Shown: one piece after another, positions 8,124-16,449 of the stretch
Numbering within the stretch: position 1 is the first letter of the stretch
How the letters are laid out: each line of letters opens with the position of its first letter
NCBI RefSeq assembly: GCF_900188455.1
Contig: NZ_FZOL01000001.1
Coordinates: forward strand, 62,001-126,000
Direction: 5' to 3'
DNA: 64,000 nucleotides
From: Pseudomonas japonica
GTDB lineage: Bacteria; Pseudomonadota; Gammaproteobacteria; Pseudomonadales; Pseudomonadaceae
Notes under the pieces: model-generated
The model's input: only the letters and a program-made list of their open reading frames with translations
What the model was told of the DNA's origin: nothing
Databases searched by the model: none
Program-made: the position numbers and the translations under genes

Positions 8124-8585
8124 TTAGGACCGTTGGTCGCTTTCCAACTGCTGGATGCGAGCCCGCGCTTCGGCCAGCTGTCGCTCCAGCTCGGTCACCC
8201 GCTGCTCGGCCTCGACCTGGCGGGTGACATCCTTCTGGATGCCGATGAAGTAGGTGAGCTGGTCCGCTTCGTTGAACACCGGGGTGATCGACAGCTCGTT
8301 CCAGAAAGCGCTGCCGTCCTTGCGGTAGTTGCGCAGGATTTCGCGGCACGGCTGGCGGCTTTCCAGGGCCCGGCGGATCAGCGCGCGGGCCGGCTGGTCG
8401 CGGTCGCTGCCCTGGAGGAAGCGGCAATCGCGGTAGAGGATGTCATTGGCGTCGTAGCCGCTGAGGCGCTCGAACGCCGGGTTCACGTAGATCAGGATGG
8501 TGTCCTCGTCGCCTTCCTGTTCGGCGACCACGATGCCGTCGTTGGAGGCATCGATCATGCGTTGCAGCAATGTGGCGTTGATCAT
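8124..8585 (-). CDS. Short LOV (PAS) blue-light photoreceptor protein
   Basis: 153 residues. One LOV-type PAS domain (residues 1-115) carries the flavin-adduct Cys54 in YRDCRFLQG and the conserved NYRKDGSAFWNELSITPV and YFIGIQKDVT strands. A C-terminal coiled helix (residues 118-153) has no effector domain. It strongly resembles the short LOV proteins of P. putida (PpSB1-LOV), which bind FMN, form dimers and relay blue light to LitR-type MerR regulators. The proximity of a LitR-like gene supports that role here. The start ATG is preceded by a GGTTCCCCCG leader. Confidence 0.9.
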   Translation of the reverse strand: MINATLLQRMIDASNDGIVVAEQEGDEDTILIYVNPAFERLSGYDANDILYRDCRFLQGSDRDQPARALIRRALESRQPCREILRNYRKDGSAFWNELSITPVFNEADQLTYFIGIQKDVTRQVEAEQRVTELERQLAEARARIQQLESDQRS

Positions 8586-8709
8586 CGGGGGAACCGGCGC
8601 GAGGGCTGTTGGGAGGGGCGATTCTAGTGCATGTCAGGCCAGCGGATAAGGCCTTTTGCCAGCCATCGGTGCTAGTATCCTACGCTTTTGCTCAGATACG
8701 GTATTCGTC

Positions 8710-9165
8710 ATGAAAGTGGTCATCCTGTCCGGTTCGGTCTACGGCACCGCCGAAGAAGTCGCACGTCACGCCCAGTCTCTGCTCAAGGCCGCGGGTTTCG
8801 AGGCCTGGCACGCGGCTCGCGCCACGCTCGCCGATGTCCAGGCGTTCGAGCCCCAGGCATTTCTCGCCGTGACCTCCACCACCGGCATGGGCGAGCTGCC
8901 GGACAGCCTGGTGCCGCTGTTCAGCGAGATCCGCGACAGCCTGCCCGCGGCCTGGCGTGGCCTGCCGGGCGCGGTGCTGGCGCTGGGCGACTCCAGCTAC
9001 GGTGACACCTTCTGCGGCGGCGGCGAGCAGCTGCGCGAGCTGTTCGCCGAGCTGGGGGTCGAGGAAGTCCAGCCGATGCTGCGCCTGGATGCCAGCGAGA
9101 CGGTGACCCCGGAAGTCGACGCCGAGCCCTGGCTCGCCGAGTTCGCCGCCACGCTGCGCGGCTGA
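8710..9165 (+). CDS. Flavodoxin, MioC-like
   Basis: 151 residues. It has the FMN phosphate-binding loop SGSVYGTAEEVA (residues 6-17), STTGMGELPDSL, and the isoalloxazine-contacting loop LGDSSYGDTFCGGG. Length and motifs fit the MioC/flavodoxin group of cytoplasmic one-electron carriers. The electron partner is not visible from context. It stands alone, divergent from the LOV gene. Confidence 0.85.
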   Translation: MKVVILSGSVYGTAEEVARHAQSLLKAAGFEAWHAARATLADVQAFEPQAFLAVTSTTGMGELPDSLVPLFSEIRDSLPAAWRGLPGAVLALGDSSYGDTFCGGGEQLRELFAELGVEEVQPMLRLDASETVTPEVDAEPWLAEFAATLRG

Positions 9166-9365
9166 TCGCCCCAGGCGGCGCGGCAACCCCAGCCGCGCCG
9201 CCGCCTGACCTTCGCGCCGTTCGGCGCCTGTCCTGCAAGGTCATCAAGCTGGCTGCCAAGGAAACTTTCGCTTCTTCCAGGGCTGACTATGCTGTCCCAC
9301 AGAGCACGAAAATGTGCCGCCGTGACCAACACTTGAAACAATCCACCACCAGCCGAGATCTCCCA

Positions 9366-10271
9366 ATGCCACTGGCAGAGATTCCTCTGTGCGTCTGGCG
9401 GACACGGAGCCTGGGATTCACGTTCCGCGGCCAGAGCATTCGCTACTGGACGGCAGGGCAGGGAGAGCCACTGCTACTCATTCACGGATTTCCAACCGCC
9501 AGCTGGGACTGGCACTACCTCTGGCAGCCACTGGCGCAGCGCTTTCGCCTGATCGCCTGCGACATGCTCGGCTTCGGCGATTCCGCCAAGCCGCCCGGGC
9601 ACCACTACAGCCTGCTGGAGCAGGCCGATCTGCAGCAGGCCCTGCTGGGGCACCTGCAGGTCCGGGAGCCCGTGCATATCCTCGCCCATGACTATGGCGG
9701 CAGCGTGGCTCAGGAGCTGCTGGCGCGCCATCAGGAAGGGCGGATCGAGATCGCCAGTTGCGCCTTTCTCAACGCCGGGCTGTTTCCCGAGTGCCATCGT
9801 CCATTGCTGTTCCAGCGGCTGCTGCTCAGTCGCCTGGGTTGGCTGGTGGCGCGGACATTCGACCGCGACGGCCTGGTGCGCAGTGTCGGGCAGACCTATG
9901 GCCCCTCCACCCATCCCAGTGAAAGCGCGCTGGATGACTGCTGGAGCCTGATCGCCTCGAACCGCGGCAACCGCATCCTGCACCGCCTGTCGGGTTACCT
10001 GATCGAGCGCAAGGCGCATCGCCAGCGCTGGGTCGGTGCGCTGCAGACCGCGGGAATGCCGTTGCGCTTCATCAATGGCGCGGCCGACCCTGTTTCCGGC
10101 GCGCACATGGTCGAGCGCTACGAGGAACTGGTGCCGGAGCCCGACACCGTCCTGCTCCAGGGCATCGGTCATTACCCGCATACCGAGTCGCCAGGCCAGG
10201 TGCTGCGGCATTACCTGGATTTTCGCCACCGACCGCTGGCGTGGTGTCCGCAGAAGGTCGCCTGGTCCTGA
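9366..10271 (+). CDS. Alpha/beta hydrolase of the epoxide hydrolase / haloalkane dehalogenase type
   Basis: 301 residues, start MPLAEIPLCV. It has the oxyanion-hole motif HGFP (residues 40-43) and the nucleophile elbow AHDYGGS with Asp109 rather than Ser, which points to the Asp-nucleophile (epoxide hydrolase or dehalogenase) branch. The catalytic His is in GIGHYPHTE near the C-terminus. No signal peptide is present. The substrate is unknown. An upstream in-frame start at 9312 is possible but adds residues unlike the family. Confidence 0.8.
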   Translation: MPLAEIPLCVWRTRSLGFTFRGQSIRYWTAGQGEPLLLIHGFPTASWDWHYLWQPLAQRFRLIACDMLGFGDSAKPPGHHYSLLEQADLQQALLGHLQVREPVHILAHDYGGSVAQELLARHQEGRIEIASCAFLNAGLFPECHRPLLFQRLLLSRLGWLVARTFDRDGLVRSVGQTYGPSTHPSESALDDCWSLIASNRGNRILHRLSGYLIERKAHRQRWVGALQTAGMPLRFINGAADPVSGAHMVERYEELVPEPDTVLLQGIGHYPHTESPGQVLRHYLDFRHRPLAWCPQKVAWS

Positions 10272-10380
10272 CCCAGGCCTGGCTTATCGCCTGCCATTCA
10301 GCGCCCACCCGGTTCGTTGTCCGGGGCCGGGCGCTGGCCGACACTGCCGCTTCCGTTCCCTGTTCAGTTGGAGTTGCGTC

Positions 10381-11295
10381 ATGAGCGATTCGGTTCGCCT
10401 GGAAAATAGAGTGGTGATCGTCACTGGCGCCGGTGGTGGCCTCGGCCGCGCCCATGCCCTGTTGTTCGCCCGTCACGGGGCGAAGGTGGTGGTCAACGAT
10501 CTGGGCGGTTCGACCCATGGCGAAGGCGCCAACGCTTCGGCCGCCGACCGCGTGGTCGCGGAAATTCGCGAGGCTGGCGGCGAGGCGGTGGCCAACCACG
10601 ATTCGGTGACCGACGGTCAGCGCATCGTCGAGCAGGCCCTGGACAGCTTCGGCCGCGTCGATGTGCTGGTGAACAACGCCGGCATCCTGCGCGACAAGAC
10701 CTTCCACAAGATGGAAGACGCCGATTGGGACCTGGTCTACAAGGTCCACGTCGAGGGTGCCTACAAGGTCACCCGCGCCGCCTGGCCACACCTGCGCGAG
10801 CAGAACTGGGGGCGGGTGATCTTCACCTCGTCCACGTCCGGGATCTACGGCAATTTCGGCCAGGCCAACTACGGCATGGCCAAGCTCGGTCTCTACGGCC
10901 TGACCCGCACCCTGGCCCTGGAAGGCCGCAAGAACGGCGTGCTGGTCAATGCCATCGCCCCGACCGGTGGCACGCGCATGACCGAAGGGCTGATCCCGCA
11001 GCAGGTGTTCGAACAGCTCAAACCTGAACTGATCAGCCCGCTGGTGGTGTACCTGGGCAGCGAGCAGTGCCAGGACAGCGGCAACCTGTACGAGGTCGGT
11101 GGCGGCTGGGTCGGCCAGGTGCGCTGGGAGCGCAGCCTGGGTGTCGGCTTCGACCCGCAGGGCGGTTTCAGTGCCGAGGATGTCGCGGCCAACTGGGGCC
11201 GGATCGGTGACTTCGACGGCGCCGAGCATCCGTCCGACAGCCTGCAGGCGATGCAGCAGATGCTGGCCAACCTGCAACGGTTCGCAAAACCCTGA
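10381..11295 (+). CDS. Short-chain dehydrogenase, (3R)-hydroxyacyl-CoA dehydrogenase-like
   Basis: 304 residues. It has the cofactor motif TGAGGGLGRAH (15-25), the catalytic Ser tract TSSTSGIYG and Tyr164/Lys168 in NYGMAKLG. The long N-terminal loop NDLGGSTHGEG and the C-terminal extension after residue 240 (WVGQVRWERSLG...) are characteristic of the dehydrogenase domain of peroxisomal multifunctional enzyme type 2, which oxidises (R)-3-hydroxyacyl-CoA. A role in acyl-CoA metabolism is therefore likely. No hydratase partner lies nearby. Confidence 0.85.
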   Translation: MSDSVRLENRVVIVTGAGGGLGRAHALLFARHGAKVVVNDLGGSTHGEGANASAADRVVAEIREAGGEAVANHDSVTDGQRIVEQALDSFGRVDVLVNNAGILRDKTFHKMEDADWDLVYKVHVEGAYKVTRAAWPHLREQNWGRVIFTSSTSGIYGNFGQANYGMAKLGLYGLTRTLALEGRKNGVLVNAIAPTGGTRMTEGLIPQQVFEQLKPELISPLVVYLGSEQCQDSGNLYEVGGGWVGQVRWERSLGVGFDPQGGFSAEDVAANWGRIGDFDGAEHPSDSLQAMQQMLANLQRFAKP

Positions 11296-11306
11296 CACTG
11301 CGTTTT

Positions 11307-11357
11307 CTGTCGCGATCGGCGGATCTTTCCTAAGCTGGAAAGCTTTGATCGCGACAG
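11307..11357 (+). promoter_or_regulatory. Nested palindrome in front of the small membrane protein gene
   Basis: Outer arms CTGTCGCGATC (11307-11317) and GATCGCGACAG (11347-11357) are perfect complements. An inner hairpin CTTTCC-TAAGCT-GGAAAG lies between them. The right outer arm runs into the GGAG ribosome-binding site of the gene starting at 11369. It could be an operator or an RNA structure that hides the ribosome-binding site. Confidence 0.55.
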
Positions 11358-11368
11358 GAGTGCGCAGC

Positions 11369-11710
11369 ATGTACGAATCGAAGAACGACGAGGTCCTTTC
11401 CAGCGAAGCCTTCCGCAGCCGGCTGCTGCTGCATGCCTTGGGCGCGGTCCTGCTGCTGTTCGGCTCGATCCTGATCGGCGTGGTCGGGCACCTGCATTTC
11501 GAGGAAGGCGTGACCTGGTACGACGCGGCGTTCAACGCCACCCTGCTGCTGGGCGGCATGGGCCCGGTGAACCTGCCGCAGACCCATGGCGGCAAGCTGT
11601 TCTTCGCCGTGTATGGGCTGTATGTGGGGCTGGTGTTCGTCGCCAGTATCGGCCTGATCCTGGCACCGGTGGCGCATCGCTTGTTGCACCGGTTTCATTG
11701 CGACGACTGA
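11369..11710 (+). CDS. Small two-to-three-helix membrane protein
   Basis: 113 residues, start MYESKNDEVLSS at an ATG preceded by ACAGGAG. Hydrophobic segments lie at about residues 22-42 and 78-102, with a conserved-looking TLLLGGMGPVN between them that is loosely reminiscent of the pore region of two-helix ion-channel proteins. I do not recognise a characterised family. Earlier in-frame starts lie inside the upstream SDR gene and are rejected. Confidence 0.7.
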   Translation: MYESKNDEVLSSEAFRSRLLLHALGAVLLLFGSILIGVVGHLHFEEGVTWYDAAFNATLLLGGMGPVNLPQTHGGKLFFAVYGLYVGLVFVASIGLILAPVAHRLLHRFHCDD

Positions 11711-11715
11711 GCGGG

Positions 11716-11746
11716 AATAAAAAAGGCCGCTGCACAGGCAGCGGCC
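11716..11746 (-). terminator. Intrinsic terminator reading on the minus strand
   Basis: A perfect 9-bp stem GGCCGCTGC / GCAGCGGCC with a 4-base loop (11725-11746) is followed, on the minus strand, by six U (complement of A 11719-11724). The plus strand lacks a U-run. The nearest minus-strand gene, hmgR, ends 250 bases away at 11998, so the terminator may end hmgR transcripts or an unannotated small RNA from 11750-11950. Confidence 0.75.
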
Positions 11747-11997
11747 AAGTAGACGCAGATCAAGGAGCTTCAAAATCAACGTCGGTGAACTGAAGGGTGG
11801 CGCTTCGAAACGACGATCGAGGAGCACTCTAGGGGGAGAGCATTAACCGACCGTTAAGGGGGCCGAAGCGTCAACTTCGCGCCTTGGCGAACACCGGGTC
11901 GTCAAGGCAGGAGAAGGATAGTCAGAGGCATCCCGCGGAAAAATAGCGCTTTCTGACATTCACTGTTGCATCGTCGGCAACAGTGCACCAATCCGGT

Positions 11998-12780
11998 TCA
12001 CCGTGCCCCTTCGTAGCCCATTCGCCAGCTGATGGCCTCGGCCGCCGCCCGCAGGCGTTGCGCCGCCGGGCCCTGTTCATCGGCATGGAAGATCGAGGTC
12101 GGACCGACCACGGTGAGCACCGCGACGATCTGCCCCATGGCATTGAACACCGGCGCCGACAGGGCATCGACCCCCGGCATCAGCAGGCCGTGCACGTGAT
12201 GCAGGCCGCGTTCGCGGATGCTGGCGAACAGCGCGTCGTAGTGGCTGGCGTCGTGATCCAGGTGCGTCAGTTCGCGGTCGCGCAGTTCGAGGGTTTCCCG
12301 TGCTGGCAGATAAGCGCCGAACACCAGCCCGGTGGACGAACTGAGCAGCGGCAGCACCGAGCCGATCTGGGTGACCACGGTCACCGCGCGCACCGCCGGT
12401 TCGATATTCACCACGGTGGCGCCCTGATTGCCCCATACCGCGATGAAGCAACTCTCGTTGAGCTGGTCGCGCAGTTCCGAGAGCGGTACCGCCGCCACCT
12501 TCAGCACATCCATCCCGCCCAGTGCCGCCAGACCCACGCGCAACGCTTCGCGGCCCAGGCCGTAGTGGTTGGTGGCCGGGTCCTGCTCGGCGAAACCGCT
12601 GGCGATCAGCGCCTGCAGGTAGCGATGCACCTTGCTCGCCGGCATGTCCACATGCTCGGCCAGGCGCGACAGCGACGTGGCCGGTGACAGTTGCGCCAGG
12701 GCCTTGAGGATATCGGTGCCGACCTCCGCCGAGCGGACCTTCTGTTTGCCGTTGTCGGCGGGGGGCGTGGCTTTGCTCAT
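11998..12780 (-). CDS. hmgR: IclR-family repressor of homogentisate catabolism, HmgR
   Basis: 260 residues, start MSKATPPADNGKQK. The N-terminal winged helix-turn-helix at about residues 20-80 (ILKALAQLSPATSLSRLAEHV, SKVHRYLQALIASGF) is followed by the IclR effector-binding domain. It is divergent from hmgA with a perfect palindromic operator between them. In P. putida, HmgR represses hmgABC and homogentisate releases it, and the same wiring is expected here. A GTG five codons upstream (12795) is an alternative start. Confidence 0.9.
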   Translation of the reverse strand: MSKATPPADNGKQKVRSAEVGTDILKALAQLSPATSLSRLAEHVDMPASKVHRYLQALIASGFAEQDPATNHYGLGREALRVGLAALGGMDVLKVAAVPLSELRDQLNESCFIAVWGNQGATVVNIEPAVRAVTVVTQIGSVLPLLSSSTGLVFGAYLPARETLELRDRELTHLDHDASHYDALFASIRERGLHHVHGLLMPGVDALSAPVFNAMGQIVAVLTVVGPTSIFHADEQGPAAQRLRAAAEAISWRMGYEGAR

Positions 12781-12858
12781 GGCTGCATTCACTGTGCGGG
12801 ACGGGGGAGGAGGGTAAGGCCTGGCTGTGAGTGTTTCAACTTTTCGGAGCACTGGGTC

Positions 12859-12900
12859 TGTGGGAGCGAGCTTGCTCGCGAAGGACCGCAACGCGGTCCC
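12859..12900. repeat. Single REP-family palindrome
   Basis: TGTGGGAGCGAGCTTGCTCGCGAA followed by GGACCGCAACGCGGTCCC. This is the REP core seen elsewhere in the window, here in the hmgR-hmgA intergenic region, upstream of the operator. Confidence 0.8.
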
Positions 12901-12959
12901 GTTTACCTCTGATGGGTGTCAGCGGGCTTCTCTGGCGCTTGACGGTCCAGGTCAATCAA

Positions 12960-12976
12960 ATTACGTTATACGTAAT
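12960..12976. promoter_or_regulatory. Probable HmgR operator, perfect 17-bp palindrome
   Basis: ATTACGT-TAT-ACGTAAT with perfect 7-base arms, 45 bases upstream of hmgA. A partial second site, ATTACGCATAAC, follows at 12980-12991. A 17-bp palindromic HmgR operator has been described for the P. putida hmg promoter, and this matches in size, position and symmetry. Confidence 0.8.
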
Positions 12977-13021
12977 CGAATTACGCATAACAATAACCGG
13001 CCCACGCGGCCAGGAGGCTCG

Positions 13022-14323
13022 ATGAACTCCGATTCCACTTCCGCCCTCGCTTACCAGAGCGGCTTCGGCAACGAATTCGCCAGCGAGGCGCTGCCCGGCG
13101 CCCTGCCGGTCGGCCAGAACTCCCCGCAGAAAGCCCCCTACGGCCTGTACGCCGAACTGCTCTCGGGCACGGCGTTCACCATGAGCCGCAGCGAGCAGCG
13201 GCGCACCTGGCTGTACCGCATTCGTCCCTCGGCGCTGCACCCGGCGTTCGAGCGGCTGGAGCGGCAGCTTGCCGGTGGCGGGCTGGGCGCGGTGACACCC
13301 AATCGGCTGCGCTGGAGCCCCCTGGAGATGCCGGGCGAGCCCACCGACTTCATCGATGGCTGGGTCACCATGGCGGCCAACTCGGCGGCGGAAAAACCGG
13401 CGGGCATCAGCATCCACTGCTATCGCGCCAACCGGTCCATGGAGCGGGTGTTCTTCAACGCCGATGGCGAGCTGCTGCTGGTGCCACAACTGGGGCGCCT
13501 GCGCCTGGTCACTGAACTGGGCGTGCTGGACGTCGAGCCGCTGGAAATCGCGGTGATTCCCCGTGGCATGAAATTCCGCGTCGAACTGCTGGACGGCGAA
13601 GCCCGCGGCTACATCGCCGAAAACCACGGCGCGCCGCTGCGCATCCCGGACCTCGGCCCGATCGGCAGCAACGGCCTGGCCAACCCGCGCGACTTCCTCG
13701 CCCCGGTGGCGCACTACGAAGAGCAGGATGGCCCGTTGCAACTGGTGCAGAAATTCTGCGGCGAGCTGTGGGGCTGCGAACTGCAGCACTCGCCGCTGGA
13801 CGTGGTCGCCTGGCACGGCAACAACGTGCCGTACAAGTACGACCTGCGTCTTTTCAACACCATCGGCACGGTCAGCTACGACCACCCCGATCCGTCGATC
13901 TTCACCGTGCTGACCTCGCCGACCAGCGTGCCGGGCATGGCCAACATCGACTTCGTGATCTTCCCGCCGCGCTGGATGGTGGCTGAGAAAACCTTCCGTC
14001 CACCGTGGTTCCACCGCAACCTGATGAACGAGTTCATGGGCCTGATCAAGGGCGAGTACGACGCCAAGGCCGAAGGCTTCCTGCCTGGCGGCGCCTCGCT
14101 GCACGGCTGCATGAGCGCCCACGGTCCCGACGCCGAGACCTGCGCCAAGGCCATCGCCGCGGACCTGGCGCCGAACAAGATCGACAACACCATGGCCTTC
14201 ATGTTCGAGACCAGCCAGGTGCTGCGTCCGACCCGCCATGCCCTGGACTGCCCGCAGTTGCAGAACGACTACGATAGTTGCTGGGCCACGCTGCCGAGCA
14301 CCTTCACCCCGAATCGGAGATGA
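13022..14323 (+). CDS. hmgA: Homogentisate 1,2-dioxygenase
   Basis: 433 residues, the usual family length. It is a non-haem Fe(II) ring-cleaving dioxygenase converting homogentisate to 4-maleylacetoacetate in tyrosine/phenylalanine catabolism. The Fe ligands are visible in [14 protein letters not shown] (His and Glu) and [12 protein letters not shown] (His). The N-terminal [19 protein letters not shown] is the family signature. It is the first gene of hmgA-fahA-maiA. Its TGA overlaps the region of the fahA start. Loss of this activity typically gives pyomelanin, but the gene appears intact. Confidence 0.97.
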   Translation: MNSDSTSALAYQSGFGNEFASEALPGALPVGQNSPQKAPYGLYAELLSGTAFTMSRSEQRRTWLYRIRPSALHPAFERLERQLAGGGLGAVTPNRLRWSPLEMPGEPTDFIDGWVTMAANSAAEKPAGISIHCYRANRSMERVFFNADGELLLVPQLGRLRLVTELGVLDVEPLEIAVIPRGMKFRVELLDGEARGYIAENHGAPLRIPDLGPIGSNGLANPRDFLAPVAHYEEQDGPLQLVQKFCGELWGCELQHSPLDVVAWHGNNVPYKYDLRLFNTIGTVSYDHPDPSIFTVLTSPTSVPGMANIDFVIFPPRWMVAEKTFRPPWFHRNLMNEFMGLIKGEYDAKAEGFLPGGASLHGCMSAHGPDAETCAKAIAADLAPNKIDNTMAFMFETSQVLRPTRHALDCPQLQNDYDSCWATLPSTFTPNRR

Positions 14324-14325
14324 AC

Positions 14326-15618
14326 ATGAACCAGACCGCCATTGCCCGCAGTTGGGTCGATACCGCCAACGGGCATAGCGATTTCCCCCTGCAGAACCTG
14401 CCGCTGGGGATCTTCAGCCGCGCTGGCGGCGAGCGCCGTTGTGGCGTGGCCATCGGCGACGCCATTCTCGACCTGGAGGCGGTGCTGGCCGCCGGCCTGT
14501 TCGAGGGTGAAGCCCGGGTCGCCGTCGAGGCCACCCGTGGGGGGGCGCTGAACGCCTTCTTCGCCCTCGGCCGTGGCGCCCGCGTGGCGCTGCGCGAACG
14601 ACTGCTGGAACTGCTCGCTGAAGGCAGCGAACACCAGGCCGCGCTGCAGGCGGCGCTGTATCCGGCCAGCGCCTGCGCGCTGCACCTGCCGGCGCGGATC
14701 GGCGACTACACCGACTTCTATGTCGGCATCGAACACGCGAAGAACGTCGGCAAGCTGTTCCGCCCGGACAACCCGCTGCTGCCGAATTACAAGTACGTGC
14801 CGATCGGCTACCACGGCCGTGCCTCGACCATCCGTCCGTCCGGCACCGACGTGCGCCGGCCCAAGGGCCAGACCCTACCGGCCGGGCAGAGCGAGCCGAG
14901 CTTCGGTCCGTGCGCGCGCTTGGACTATGAACTGGAGCTGGGCATCTGGATCGGCCAGGGCAACGAACTGGGCCAGTCCATCGCCGTGGGCGATGCCGCC
15001 GAGCACATCGCCGGTTTCTGCCTGCTCAACGACTGGTCGGCGCGGGATATCCAGGCCTGGGAATACCAGCCGCTGGGCCCGTTCCTGTCCAAGAGTTTCA
15101 TTTCCACGGTCTCGCCGTGGGTGGTCACCGCCGAGGCCCTGGCGCCGTTCCGCTGCGCCCAGCCAGCCCGTCCGGACGGCGACCCGCAACCGCTGTCCTA
15201 CCTGCTGGACACCCGTGACCAGGCTGCTGGCGCGTTCGATATCGAACTGGAAGTGCTGCTGCTCACCGAGCGCATGCGCGAGCAGAACCTGCCGGCGCAT
15301 CGCCTGACCCTGAGCAACACCCTGAGCATGTACTGGACCGTGGCGCAGATGGTCGCGCACCACAGCGTCAACGGTTGCCAGTTGCAGTCCGGTGACCTGT
15401 TCGGTTCCGGCACCCTGTCCGGGGCCGAGCCGGGGCAGTTCGGCAGCCTGCTGGAGATCACCGAGGGCGGCAAGCACCCGGTGGAACTGGCGTCGGGCGA
15501 GGTGCGCAAGTTCCTTGAAGACGGTGACGAAATCATCCTGCGCGCCCGCGCCAGGCGCGATGGCGTGGCCAGCATCGGCTTCGGCGAATGCCGCGGCAAG
15601 GTCGTGGCGGCGCACTGA
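14326..15618 (+). CDS. fahA: Fumarylacetoacetase
   Basis: 430 residues. It hydrolyses fumarylacetoacetate to fumarate and acetoacetate, the last step of the pathway. Family signatures include DYTDFYVGIEHAKNVG, YHGRASTIRPSG, the metal-binding DYELELGIWIG and NDWSARDIQAWEYQPLGPF. The ATG at 14326 was preferred over the ATG at 14320 because GGAG sits 7 bases before 14326 but abuts 14320. Both are in frame and the difference is two residues. Confidence 0.95.
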   Translation: MNQTAIARSWVDTANGHSDFPLQNLPLGIFSRAGGERRCGVAIGDAILDLEAVLAAGLFEGEARVAVEATRGGALNAFFALGRGARVALRERLLELLAEGSEHQAALQAALYPASACALHLPARIGDYTDFYVGIEHAKNVGKLFRPDNPLLPNYKYVPIGYHGRASTIRPSGTDVRRPKGQTLPAGQSEPSFGPCARLDYELELGIWIGQGNELGQSIAVGDAAEHIAGFCLLNDWSARDIQAWEYQPLGPFLSKSFISTVSPWVVTAEALAPFRCAQPARPDGDPQPLSYLLDTRDQAAGAFDIELEVLLLTERMREQNLPAHRLTLSNTLSMYWTVAQMVAHHSVNGCQLQSGDLFGSGTLSGAEPGQFGSLLEITEGGKHPVELASGEVRKFLEDGDEIILRARARRDGVASIGFGECRGKVVAAH

Positions 15619-15630
15619 GAGGCCTGAAGC

Positions 15631-16266
15631 ATGGAACTGTTCACCTATTACCGCTCCACCTCGTCGTATCGGGTGCGGATCGCCCTGGCGCTGAAGCAGC
15701 TGGAGTTCCAGTCGGTGCCGGTCAACCTGCTCAAGGGCGAGCAGCACGAGGCGCATTTCCTCGCGCTCAACCCGCAGGGCCGGGTGCCGGCGCTGAAGGC
15801 CGACTCCGGTGAACTGCTGCTGCAGTCGCCGGCGATCATCGAGTACCTGGAAGAGGTTTATCCACAGCCGGCGCTGTTGCCCCACGACCCGGTGCAGCGT
15901 GCCCGGGTCCGGGGGGTGGCGGCGCTGATCGGTTGCGATATCCATCCGCTGCACAACGTCAGCGTGCTCAAGCGCCTGCGCGAGCAGGGCCAGGATGAGG
16001 CGGCGGTGAACCAGTGGATCGCCCACTGGATCGGCCAGGGCCTGGCGGTGGTTGAGCAACTGATCGGGGATGAAGGTTTCTGCTTCGGCGAGGAACCGGG
16101 ACTGGCCGATGTGTACCTGATTCCGCAGGTGTACGCGGCCCAGCGCTTCAATGTCGACCTCGGTGGTTTTCCGCGGATCCTGCGGGTGGTGGGGTTGGCG
16201 GAGGAGCATGCGGCGTTTGTCATGGCGCATCCCGCGCGGCAGGCGGATGCGCCGGCTGAAGGGTGA
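15631..16266 (+). CDS. maiA: Maleylacetoacetate isomerase (zeta-class GST)
   Basis: 211 residues. The glutathione-dependent isomerase converts maleylacetoacetate to fumarylacetoacetate. The zeta-class N-terminal motif YYRSTSSYRVRIAL holds the catalytic Ser region, followed by VNLLKGEQHEAHF, NPQGRVPAL and the SPAIIEYLEE glutathione-binding segment. It is last in the hmgA-fahA-maiA operon, 12 bases after fahA, and is followed after 25 bases by the second MITE-like element. Confidence 0.95.
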   Translation: MELFTYYRSTSSYRVRIALALKQLEFQSVPVNLLKGEQHEAHFLALNPQGRVPALKADSGELLLQSPAIIEYLEEVYPQPALLPHDPVQRARVRGVAALIGCDIHPLHNVSVLKRLREQGQDEAAVNQWIAHWIGQGLAVVEQLIGDEGFCFGEEPGLADVYLIPQVYAAQRFNVDLGGFPRILRVVGLAEEHAAFVMAHPARQADAPAEG

Positions 16267-16291
16267 AGATGCCGGGGCCGCTTTGCGGCCC

Positions 16292-16449
16292 TAGGCTCTG
16301 TACGAAATGCATCCGAGCTCGCCCATGCTGCGTTGAAAACGGGCTCGGAATGCTCATTTACTCCAGTAAAGTCGGGCGCGACCCCGGCCGTTCCTCGCCC
16401 GTTTTCGCCTTGCCTGGCCTTCGCTCGAATACATTTCGTACAGAGCCTA
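16292..16449. mobile_element. MITE-like element, copy 2
   Basis: It has the same TAGGCTCTGTACGAAATG ends and the same outer segments as the element at 7317-7460. It differs mainly by about 20 extra bases (GTCGGGCGCGACCCCGGCCG in place of CTCCGC) in the centre, giving 158 bp. Its right end, complement of 16447-16449, forms the TAG stop of the SirB1-like gene. It encodes no protein. Confidence 0.85.

Noticed and set aside
14875..16230. A minus-strand open frame covering fahA and maiA
   Set aside because: Shadow of two confidently identified pathway genes, with no ribosome-binding site or domain.
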